Source of the DNA: a gamma proteobacterium symbiont of Bathyaustriella thionipta
GTDB taxonomy: Bacteria; Pseudomonadota; Gammaproteobacteria; Chromatiales; Chromatiaceae
DNA: 5,623 nt
Direction of reading: 5' to 3'
Assembly (NCBI GenBank): GCA_025656895.1
Contig: JAHXHF010000362.1
Span: 1 to 5,623 of the forward strand
Shown here piece after piece: positions 1-5,540 of this stretch. Made by a program: the position numbers and the translations under genes. Numbering within the stretch: position 1 is the first letter of the stretch; every line of letters starts with the position of its first letter. The notes beneath the pieces are model-generated. The model had not been told where the DNA came from, ran no database searches, and saw only the letters and a list, made by a program, of their open reading frames with translations.

Positions 1-69
1 GGAGTCAAAACAAAACGTCTAAAAGCAGGCTGGGATAATGACTATTTGCTGCGGGTAATCAATGGATGA
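1..69 (+). CDS. Possible 3' end of an unidentified gene cut by the left edge
   Basis: Reading from base 1, frame 1 is open for 22 codons and ends at TGA (67-69). The peptide ends in KAGWDNDYLLRVING. The other two plus frames and all three minus frames hit stops within this stretch, so if a gene enters from the left it uses this frame. The piece is too short to assign a family. It could be the tail of a gene upstream of, and co-directional with, the PTPS-like gene, but an open frame of this size can also occur by chance. Confidence 0.3.
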   Translation, partial: GVKTKRLKAGWDNDYLLRVING

Positions 70-202
70 ATTTAAGTCCGATTGCCCTACAGTTTCTACC
101 AGCAGATCGGCCTCTTTTTCCTCACAAAAGCAGTCCCGCACTTGAGAAGCCAACAATATAAGGTATTCTTAACCCAAGAATAATGACCGGGTACAGCACA
201 CA
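70..202. other. Leader/intergenic region before the PTPS-like gene
   Basis: This 133 bp stretch has no convincing reading frame. A short inverted repeat (CCGAT at 78-82 and ATCGG at 106-110) is followed by a T-rich run at about 113-119. That is loosely like an intrinsic terminator, but the stem is only 5 bp with a loop over 20 nt, so I do not call one. A possible promoter lies at 142-169. Confidence 0.4.
142..169 (+). promoter_or_regulatory. Possible sigma70-type promoter for the PTPS-like gene
   Basis: TTGAGA (142-147, 5 of 6 matches to the -35 consensus) is followed after 16 bp by TATTCT (164-169, 4 of 6 matches to the -10 consensus). The -10 box ends 33 bp before the ATG at 203, a suitable distance. 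The -10 match is weak, and AT-rich leaders often give such matches by chance. No strong Shine-Dalgarno sequence sits before the ATG. Confidence 0.25.
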
Positions 203-1057
203 ATGAACCGACTTTTCGTAGAACAACTGAATATCATCGACTTTTCCTACCTGGATGCCGAGCGTGGGCTGGTGGGTGAAACCTGGATGCTGGATGTCGA
301 GCTGAGCGGAAAACTGAACCCGCAAGGCATGCTGCTGGACTTTTCCACCCTGAAACCACTGATCAAAAATCTTGTAGATGATGCAGTCGATCACAAACTG
401 CTGTGCCCGCTGGAAAGCCCCGAATTAATCATCAGCGAGCGGCAACAGGGCTTCACGGTAAAACTGGCCTTGGCCGGCGGCGGCCATGTTGTTTATTCCG
501 GCCCCGCCCAGGGTCTGGGATTTATTGGCAGTGAAGAAATCAACCCCGAAACGCTGGGCGCTCATCTGTTGGCTCTGATAGAACCACTGATGCCGGATAA
601 TATTACCAGCACGCTAGTAACATTACGCCCGCTGATCACGGATGATGCTTTTTTTCATTACAGCCACGGCCTTTCCAGCCACAGCGGCAACTGTCAGCGT
701 ATTGCACACGGACACCGTTCCTGCATACAGATTTTTTTGAATGATGAACGCAACTCCCATCTGGAAGACGAATGGGCGAATGCCTGGACCGATATTTATC
801 TGGCCGACAAGCGGCATCTGACATCAGAAGAAGATTTTGCCGGCATCCCGCATTGCCGCTTTTCCTATCAGGCCGAACAGGGAGATTTCGCACTCAGCCT
901 GCCCAAAAATGCGCTCTGCCTGTTGCCCAATGAAACTACCATTGAATACATCGCCCAACATATTGCCGCGCAAATTCGCCAGCAGCATCCTGATGCAAAA
1001 ACGGTCCGTGTGCGGGTCTATGAAGGATTGTATAAAGGCGCGATGGCTGACGCCTGA
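203..1057 (+). CDS. Tandem-domain 6-pyruvoyl-tetrahydropterin synthase/QueD-family protein
   Basis: This 284-residue protein is about twice the length of a single PTPS/QueD domain and appears to hold two such folds. Family members convert dihydroneopterin triphosphate to pyruvoyl- or carboxy-tetrahydropterin in biopterin, queuosine or folate pathways, using a Zn site of three His plus a Cys-Asp-His triad. The N-terminal half (about 1-140) keeps the GMLLDF motif (42-47) and the Asp-His pair (D63-H64) but has lost the HGH zinc motif (GET at 25-27). The C-terminal half (about 141-284) has the zinc/Cys block (H155 or H160, C164, H169-G-H171) and a family-like Glu near the end (E274 in VRVYEG), but no clear Asp-His pair. 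The start at 203 is the first ATG in the frame, with a weak ribosome site. The gene stands alone and converges on the rhodanese operon, so pathway context is missing. The family call is firm; the exact substrate is unknown. Fusion of two diverged copies is an inference from the motifs. Confidence 0.8.
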   Translation: MNRLFVEQLNIIDFSYLDAERGLVGETWMLDVELSGKLNPQGMLLDFSTLKPLIKNLVDDAVDHKLLCPLESPELIISERQQGFTVKLALAGGGHVVYSGPAQGLGFIGSEEINPETLGAHLLALIEPLMPDNITSTLVTLRPLITDDAFFHYSHGLSSHSGNCQRIAHGHRSCIQIFLNDERNSHLEDEWANAWTDIYLADKRHLTSEEDFAGIPHCRFSYQAEQGDFALSLPKNALCLLPNETTIEYIAQHIAAQIRQQHPDAKTVRVRVYEGLYKGAMADA

Positions 1058-1097
1058 CAGCTTAGCTGCTTAATCATGCTTGCCACGCCGGAAAGAC

Positions 1098-1230
1098 ATC
1101 GCCTCCCCCTTTGAAAAAGGGGGATCGAGGGGGGATTCGAACAGCCTGATAACTTCAATGCACAACAAGCATTCAGAATGATTTTCTAATCTCCCCTGGC
1201 CCCTCTTTGCTAAAGAGGGGGAACGGCTTA
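1098..1230. repeat. Palindrome-ended MITE-like repeat, copy 1
   Basis: A ~133 bp unit that recurs at 1420-1553 with a few substitutions and small indels. Each end is a hairpin with a 9 bp stem and 3 nt loop: 1104-1124 (loop GAA) and 1200-1220 (loop GCT). Each hairpin is followed inward by a second G-rich block and then ATT. The reverse complement of the right end resembles the left end (GCC, T/C-rich stem, GGGG, GGGGA, ATT), so the ends are imperfect inverted repeats of about 40 bp. The centre, about 50 bp, carries a small palindrome, CATTCAGAATG (1170-1180). There is no coding capacity. This architecture fits a non-autonomous miniature element or a REP/BIME-type repeat; which one cannot be settled from two copies. 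Confidence 0.7.
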
Positions 1231-1263
1231 TGGCCCTCTTTGCTAAAGAGGGAGAACGGCTTG
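1231..1263. repeat. Extra tandem copy of the repeat's right-end hairpin unit
   Basis: Directly after copy 1, its terminal ~33 bp segment (1197-1230) is repeated with minor changes, including one C fewer. The segment again forms a hairpin, CCCTCTTT (1234-1241) pairing with AAAGAGGG (1245-1252) around a GCT loop. Copy 2 has no such extra unit. Replication slippage at a hairpin is a simple explanation. Confidence 0.65.
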
Positions 1264-1268
1264 CTCAA

Positions 1269-1419
1269 TTACCGGGCCTGGCGCCGGGCCGGGTCCATCT
1301 GGTCTTCACGCAGCTTGGCGAAGAAATATTCATCGGCAGTTTCCAGACTGACGGCGTTGCCCTGCTCGTCCTGCATCGGCTGTTCGTAATCATTCCAGCC
1401 GCGCAGACCGCTCTGCAAT
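1269..1419 (-). pseudogene. Duplicated 3' fragment of the rhodanese gene
   Basis: These 151 bp match the 3' end of the intact rhodanese gene (1559-1709) with only three substitutions and no indels. They represent codons 111-159 and the stop. The differences correspond to T113S (1411 versus 1701), A137T (1340 versus 1630) and R145K (1315 versus 1605), so all three change the amino acid. The fragment lacks the N-terminal half of the domain and the catalytic Cys loop. Its frame continues into repeat copy 2 with no ATG before meeting a stop at 1476-1478, so it should not make a functional protein. It is best read as the by-product of a tandem duplication with the adjacent repeat. Confidence 0.85.
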
Positions 1420-1553
1420 ATCGCCTCCCCCTTTGAAAAAGGGGGGACCGAGGGGGATTCGAACAGCCTGATAACTTATTGATGTACAACAAGCATTCAG
1501 AATGATTTTCTAATCTCCCCTGGCCCCTCTTTGCTAAAGAGGGGAAAGGCTTA
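1420..1553. repeat. Palindrome-ended MITE-like repeat, copy 2
   Basis: Second copy of the unit at 1098-1230, here 134 bp. Its end hairpins are at 1427-1445 (8 bp stem, GAA loop) and 1524-1544 (9 bp stem, GCT loop), with the same internal palindrome at 1494-1504. Differences from copy 1 include shifts in the length of the G runs, a short changed block near 1478-1486 (net two bases longer) and one G fewer after the right hairpin. It ends only 5 bp before the rhodanese stop codon, so the right hairpin would be the first structure in the 3' untranslated region of the kinase-regulator-rhodanese message. It may stabilise or end that transcript, but it lacks a T-run. Confidence 0.7.
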
Positions 1554-1558
1554 CACAA

Positions 1559-2038
1559 TTACCGGGCCTGGCGCCGGGCCGGGTCCATCTGGTCTTCACG
1601 CAGCCTGGCGAAGAAATATTCATCGGCAGCTTCCAGACTGACGGCGTTGCCCTGCTCGTCCTGCATCGGCTGTTCGTAATCATTCCAGCCGCGCAGACCG
1701 GTCTGCAATGAGGCCACATTTTCGTAACCCAGCACCATCAATGAGTTGGCGGCCAGCACACTGCGGTAACCGGAACGGCATACCACCACAATTTCACGCT
1801 CTCTGGCCTGCACCAGTTGTGGTTCGGTTTCTTCGTAATCGTATTCGCAGGCCGATTCCAGTACGCCTCGCGGCACATGTAGCGAATCTTTTATATGCAT
1901 GGCTTTGAATTCTTCCGGTTCGCGTACATCCACAATCAAAAGATCAGGATTTTCCTGCAGGCGTTCTTCCAGATCCCAGGGCATGATTTCACGCACATCT
2001 CTCAGGCAATCTTTAATCAGATGTATAAATCGTTTCAT
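1559..2038 (-). CDS. Single-domain rhodanese-like sulfurtransferase
   Basis: A 159-residue protein with one rhodanese domain. Seen in the sequence: the DVREPEEF motif (37-44), a HVPRG turn (54-58), the active-site loop CRSGYRS with the persulfide-forming Cys87 (87-93), and the closing GLRGW motif (114-118). The first ~20 residues are a short helical-looking leader and the last ~40 a charged tail; no signal peptide is evident, so it is likely cytoplasmic. Proteins of this type carry sulfane sulfur on the Cys and serve in thiosulfate/sulfide metabolism, sulfur delivery or redox sensing; the actual partner here is unknown. The start lies 14 bp after the stop of the response regulator on the same strand, with a GAGG about 11 bp ahead of the ATG as a weak ribosome site, so it is the last gene of the kinase-regulator operon. 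Its 3' end (codons 111-159) is duplicated downstream. Confidence 0.9.
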   Translation of the reverse strand: MKRFIHLIKDCLRDVREIMPWDLEERLQENPDLLIVDVREPEEFKAMHIKDSLHVPRGVLESACEYDYEETEPQLVQAREREIVVVCRSGYRSVLAANSLMVLGYENVASLQTGLRGWNDYEQPMQDEQGNAVSLEAADEYFFARLREDQMDPARRQAR

Positions 2039-2052
2039 AGGTAAGCATGCCT

Positions 2053-2718
2053 CTATTGATTTTCCAGATAACTGCCGGTGCGATTACACAGGTTTTGTTC
2101 GACGGCGATGACAGCGGCTTCCACCCTGGAATGCACACTGAGCTTGCGCAGTATCGCTTTGACGTGCAATTTTACCGTGCCATCGGATATGCCCAGATTG
2201 CGCGCAATCACCTTGTTGCTCTGGCCTTCTGCCAGATGGCATAAAATCTCATGCTCGCGCGGTGTCAGCGCATCCAGTACCGAGTGTTTGGCAGGCTGCT
2301 CGGTTTCGCCTTTTACCGCTCTTGCCAGCACTGCGGTCAGTTCTTTGGCGACTACGGTATTGCCGCTTACGATTTCCTGCAAGGCGGAAATCAGTTCATC
2401 CGGCTCCATGTCTTTCAGCAAATAACCCTGCGCGCCCAGTTGCAGGGAATTGATGACATCATTTTCATCCCGACTGGTGGTCAGCATCACCAATGGCATG
2501 GAGACTTCTTCAGAGCGCAACTGGCGCAATACATCCAGGCCACTCATTTGCGGCATACGCATATCCAGCAGGACCACATCCGGGGTTTCATCACGCACCC
2601 GTTGCATGCCTTCTTCACAATCACCCACCGCCGCGATCACTTCAAGCCCGCGTCGCTGCAGTAATTCGCTAACGCCGATACGAAACAGCGCGTGATCATC
2701 AATCAATATAATTCGCAT
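2053..2718 (-). CDS. NarL/FixJ-family response regulator
   Basis: A 221-residue DNA-binding response regulator. The receiver domain (about 1-118) shows the acidic pair D7-D8, the phospho-acceptor D52 in LLDMRMP, T80 at the end of the next strand and K102 in the LLKD turn. A linker (about 119-149) leads to a LuxR-type helix-turn-helix: LTPREHEIL (151-159) and SNKVIARNLGISDGTVKLHV (167-186), then a dimer helix containing SRVEAAV. The recognition helix TVKLHVK is close to TVKVHVK of E. coli NarL, including the two lysines that contact DNA in NarL, so binding to NarL-like heptamers is plausible (inference). The gene begins 5 bp after the stop of the kinase gene and is very probably phosphorylated by it. 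The purine-rich end of the kinase gene (GAGGAAGAGG) may serve as its ribosome site, though the spacing is long. The family is certain; calling it narL itself is not justified. Confidence 0.93.
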   Translation of the reverse strand: MRIILIDDHALFRIGVSELLQRRGLEVIAAVGDCEEGMQRVRDETPDVVLLDMRMPQMSGLDVLRQLRSEEVSMPLVMLTTSRDENDVINSLQLGAQGYLLKDMEPDELISALQEIVSGNTVVAKELTAVLARAVKGETEQPAKHSVLDALTPREHEILCHLAEGQSNKVIARNLGISDGTVKLHVKAILRKLSVHSRVEAAVIAVEQNLCNRTGSYLENQ

Positions 2719-2723
2719 GACTT

Positions 2724-4307
2724 TTATTCGGCCTCTTCCTCTTTATGCGTATGGCTCATCAGCATTTCCACGCGTGTACCTTCTCCCGGCTCACTTTCTA
2801 TGCGAAGTTCCGCGCCAAAACTGCGCGCCCGTTCCTGCATAATGGAAAGCCCGATATGCTCTCCGGCATAGACCGCTAGCGGAGGTTTCTCAAAGCCGAC
2901 ACCATCATCCTCAATCAACAGGGTCAACTCGTTTCTCTTGCGGCAGCGCAGCAATACGCGTACCGCATGTGCGCCGGCGTGCTTGCGAATATTACTCAGT
3001 GACTCCTGAACAATACGCAATACATGCATTTCCTGATTCGGATTAAGCGACAAAGCATGACATTCATTTTGAAAAAAAGCACTAATTCCGGTTTCCTGAC
3101 GAAAATTCAACAAGGTGCTTTCCAGTGATTCTATCAGACCACGCCGGTCAACCGGAGCGCGAAAACTATTCAGTAACTCACGCAATTCAATATGCGCTTC
3201 ATCCAGGCCGTTACGCAGCCTTTTTGTTTCATTCAGTGCGCTGGAATTACTGCATTGCTGCGACAGCGTATCGCTCAACATGCTTACCTGAAAACGCAGG
3301 CTGGCCAGCGTTTGCGCCAAAGAGTCGTGTAATTCATGCGCTAGATTGGTACGCTCCTGCACAATGGAAAGCCGTTGGGCTTCAAGGTCGGAACGGTGCT
3401 TGGCCGCCGCTATACCCAGGTGAGAGCCAATGGTGGCCAGCAATTCCAGTACTTCATCCCGTGAGCCCGGCGCACGCTTGCGAACATACAGGCTGTACAT
3501 ACCGAAAATCTCATTGTGATATTCAATCGGCACTTCCAGCAATTCAATTTTATCACTGCTGAACATGTGCCTGTGATCCAGCTTGCTGCAATGTTCCAGC
3601 CCACGTTCACACAAAATATCACCCGCTGACAAGGCCTTTCCACAGGCACACAGGGTCAGCGGATACAAGGCCTCTTCTTTCACCAGCTGGTCCTGCAGAT
3701 CTATGCAGCCAATCAGTCTTTTTTCCTGATCATTGCCCAGCACATATACCGTGGCCGAGCGCGCATCGACCAGTTCTTTCAATACCCGTAAAAAACGCAG
3801 CAGCAGATCATTCAAATCTTCACTGTGATTGATAGCCGCTGCCACATCATAAAGAATACGTAATGAGGCCGTTTTTTGTGCCAGACGAGTGGTTGCTCTG
3901 GCCACACGGGTGTCCATGTCTTCGTAAAGATCCGTCAACTCTTCACTTAAACTGTCAATATCCCGGGTCATGTTGTGCAGTACTCCGGGCGTTGCCAGCG
4001 GTAATGAAACCTGTGGTTCCCCCTGACACACCCCCGCTACCGCTGTTTCCAGAGAAGCCAGCGGTTTTAATAACTGACCATGCAGATTTTTCAGTATCAG
4101 TACAAGACCCAGCAATGCAGCCAGAGCGAAAAAAAACAATAGCGGCCGACTGCTTTGAAGCGGCCATATCGCAACAGAATCGGCCAGCAACAGCAACAGC
4201 ATAAACAACACGCCCACAGCCAGCAAAACCAGCGGCCACAGCAGCCGGGCTGTATGCAGCATACGTGCTGGACTGGCAGCCAAAACAGCCTGGGATTGCT
4301 TATTCAT
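2724..4307 (-). CDS. NarX-like membrane histidine kinase with Cys-rich GAF region, no periplasmic sensor
   Basis: A 527-residue sensor kinase. Domains in order: two membrane helices (about 21-42 and 55-73) joined by only about 12 residues; a HAMP-like segment (about 76-130); a coiled linker; a GAF-like domain (about 150-302) with five cysteines (C201, C220, C222, C233, C240); a HisKA_3 dimerisation domain with the phospho-His in HELHDSLAQTL (likely H327); and an HATPase domain with N box QESLSNIRKHA (E435, N439), G1 box EDDGVGF (466-472), GLSIMQERA (486-494) and GEGT (508-511). Classical NarX/NarQ carry a periplasmic nitrate-binding domain of about 100 residues between the helices; it is absent here, so any signal is probably sensed in the membrane or by the cytoplasmic GAF/Cys region. 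Redox, metal or Fe-S sensing by the cysteines is an inference. The partner regulator follows after 5 bp. The ATG at 4305-4307 has no clear ribosome site; M16 is an alternative start. Confidence 0.9.
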   Translation of the reverse strand: MNKQSQAVLAASPARMLHTARLLWPLVLLAVGVLFMLLLLLADSVAIWPLQSSRPLLFFFALAALLGLVLILKNLHGQLLKPLASLETAVAGVCQGEPQVSLPLATPGVLHNMTRDIDSLSEELTDLYEDMDTRVARATTRLAQKTASLRILYDVAAAINHSEDLNDLLLRFLRVLKELVDARSATVYVLGNDQEKRLIGCIDLQDQLVKEEALYPLTLCACGKALSAGDILCERGLEHCSKLDHRHMFSSDKIELLEVPIEYHNEIFGMYSLYVRKRAPGSRDEVLELLATIGSHLGIAAAKHRSDLEAQRLSIVQERTNLAHELHDSLAQTLASLRFQVSMLSDTLSQQCSNSSALNETKRLRNGLDEAHIELRELLNSFRAPVDRRGLIESLESTLLNFRQETGISAFFQNECHALSLNPNQEMHVLRIVQESLSNIRKHAGAHAVRVLLRCRKRNELTLLIEDDGVGFEKPPLAVYAGEHIGLSIMQERARSFGAELRIESEPGEGTRVEMLMSHTHKEEEAE

Positions 4308-4352
4308 TCAGAAATCAGCCAACGGTTGATTGACGAAATTGCAGCCGCCATA

Positions 4353-5528
4353 TCAATGAGCAAACTGTGGCGCGGGCGCTTTGGCTGTATGATTGGGCAT
4401 GGCTTCAAAATGCGCCACTGATTTTTGTATATCTCTGAGCAGCATGTCGGCCATATCCCTGCTGAAGCCTTCTCTCACCACCACGCGCAGTACGGCCACC
4501 TTTTCGGCATGTTCAGGCATGGTATAGGCCGGCACCTGCCAGCCATATTCGCGCAGTTTAGCGGAAATATCAAAAACACTGTAATGCCTGATGTGTGGTT
4601 TTATCTTAAACGCAAATACCGGAATACTGCTGCCGTCACTGACCAGCTCAAATGCCTCCATATCCGCAATACTTTTTGCCAGATTCATGGCGATATTTTG
4701 CAAGGCCTGCATGATCTGGGTATAACCCGCCCGCCCCAGTCGCAGAAAATTATAATACTGACCGATAATCTGATTGCCGGGGCGTGAAAAGTTCAGCGTA
4801 AAAGTCGGCATATCACCCCCCAGATAGTTGACATGAAAAATCAGGTCTTCCGGCAGATCCTGTTTATCGCGCCACACCACCCAGCCCACACCGGGATATA
4901 CCAGCCCGAATTTATGCCCGGAGACATTAATGGACTTGACCAGAGGCAGGCGAAAATCCCATTTTAATTCCGGCTGCAAAAAAGGAGCGACAAAACCACC
5001 GCTGGCGGCATCGATATGCATGGGTACTTGCCAGCCGGTTTCACTGTTTTGCTTGAGCAAAGCATCATGAATGGCTTCTACCGGTTCATATTCACCGGTA
5101 AAGGTAGTTCCCAGAATAGCCACTACGCCAATGCTATTTTCATCGGTCAGGGCCAATACTTCCTGCGGGCTGATGACATAGCGGCCTTCTTCCATCGGAA
5201 TGTATCTGGGCTCTACTTCCCAGTATCGACAGAATTTTTCCCACACCACCTGTACATTGGCTCCCAGAATCAGATTGGGTTTATCGGCCGCTTTTCCCTG
5301 CGCACGACGACGATCACGCCAGCGCCACTTCAAGGCCATTCCTGCCAGCATAACGGCTTCACTGGAACCAATGGCCGAAGCTCCCACACCCTGTTGCGGT
5401 GCGTGAAAAAGATTGGAAACAATGTTGATGCAGCGTTCTTCTATGACCGCTGTTTGCGGGTATTCATCCTTGTCAATCATATTCTTGTCAAAAGCTTCCG
5501 CCATTAACTTTTCCGCCTGTGGCTCCAT
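4353..5528 (-). CDS. gad: Glutamate decarboxylase, N-terminally truncated (probably disrupted)
   Basis: A fold-type I PLP enzyme that converts glutamate to GABA and CO2 in the cytoplasm, using up a proton and so supporting acid resistance or GABA metabolism. Seen in the 391 residues: GSSEA (54-58, PLP phosphate site), HIDAASGGF (171-179, D173 at the pyridine nitrogen), SGHKFG with the Schiff-base K206, NFSRP (246-250), and a C-terminal His like the penultimate His of E. coli GadB. E. coli GadB has about 466 residues, and aligning DKNMIDKDEYPQ with its NKNWIDKEEYPQ shows that the ATG at 5526-5528 is an internal Met. The three codons before it still read TTW, as in the family, but homology then stops and an in-frame TAG lies at 5559-5561. 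About 67 N-terminal residues are missing, including the Thr62-Phe63 substrate contact of GadB. No GadC antiporter is visible. It is probably a pseudogene remnant, though the body of the frame is intact. Confidence 0.88.
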   Translation of the reverse strand: MEPQAEKLMAEAFDKNMIDKDEYPQTAVIEERCINIVSNLFHAPQQGVGASAIGSSEAVMLAGMALKWRWRDRRRAQGKAADKPNLILGANVQVVWEKFCRYWEVEPRYIPMEEGRYVISPQEVLALTDENSIGVVAILGTTFTGEYEPVEAIHDALLKQNSETGWQVPMHIDAASGGFVAPFLQPELKWDFRLPLVKSINVSGHKFGLVYPGVGWVVWRDKQDLPEDLIFHVNYLGGDMPTFTLNFSRPGNQIIGQYYNFLRLGRAGYTQIMQALQNIAMNLAKSIADMEAFELVSDGSSIPVFAFKIKPHIRHYSVFDISAKLREYGWQVPAYTMPEHAEKVAVLRVVVREGFSRDMADMLLRDIQKSVAHFEAMPNHTAKAPAPQFAH

Positions 5529-5540
5529 CCAGGTAGTTAG

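Larger units (their letters stand above)
1058..1558. other. Convergent intergenic region filled by repeats and a duplicated gene end
   Basis: These 501 bp separate the stop of the PTPS-like gene (plus strand) from the stop of the rhodanese gene (minus strand). In order they contain about 40 bp of plain sequence, repeat copy 1 (1098-1230), an extra hairpin unit (1231-1263), a copy of the rhodanese 3' end (1269-1419) and repeat copy 2 (1420-1553). The open frames here on both strands are shadows of these repeats: two of them on the minus strand share a long identical peptide only because the DNA is duplicated. The G/C-rich hairpins could help end transcription from both sides, but none is followed by a clear T-run, so no canonical intrinsic terminator is called. 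Confidence 0.8.

Noticed and set aside
1104..1220. Strong G/C-rich hairpins as intrinsic terminators
   Set aside because: The stems are good, but none is followed by a T-run in either transcription direction, and they belong to a repeated element.
1098..1553. CRISPR-like array of repeats and spacers
   Set aside because: There are only two ~133 bp units separated by a gene fragment, with no short regular repeats or unique spacers and no cas genes.
1556..1559. CAAT on both sides of repeat copy 2 (1416-1419 and 1556-1559) as a target-site duplication
   Set aside because: Four bases are too few, and the left CAAT is native rhodanese sequence (1706-1709 in the intact gene), so chance is sufficient.
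1561..1585. GC-rich near-palindrome at the rhodanese 3' end (GGCCTGGCGCCGGGCC)
   Set aside because: It is explained by codons for the Ala/Arg-rich C-terminus, and the palindrome is imperfect.
1265..1719. Two minus-strand open frames (1265-1558 and 1534-1719) sharing a long identical peptide
   Set aside because: The shared peptide comes from an alternative frame of the duplicated rhodanese 3' end; it is not a repeated protein family.
2251..2664. Plus-strand open frame of 137 codons opposite the response regulator
   Set aside because: It lies entirely antisense to a clear NarL-family gene and has no recognisable domain; it is a shadow of the coding strand.
5016..5507. Plus-strand open frame of 163 codons opposite the decarboxylase
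   Set aside because: It is antisense to well-conserved decarboxylase codons and shows no family features.
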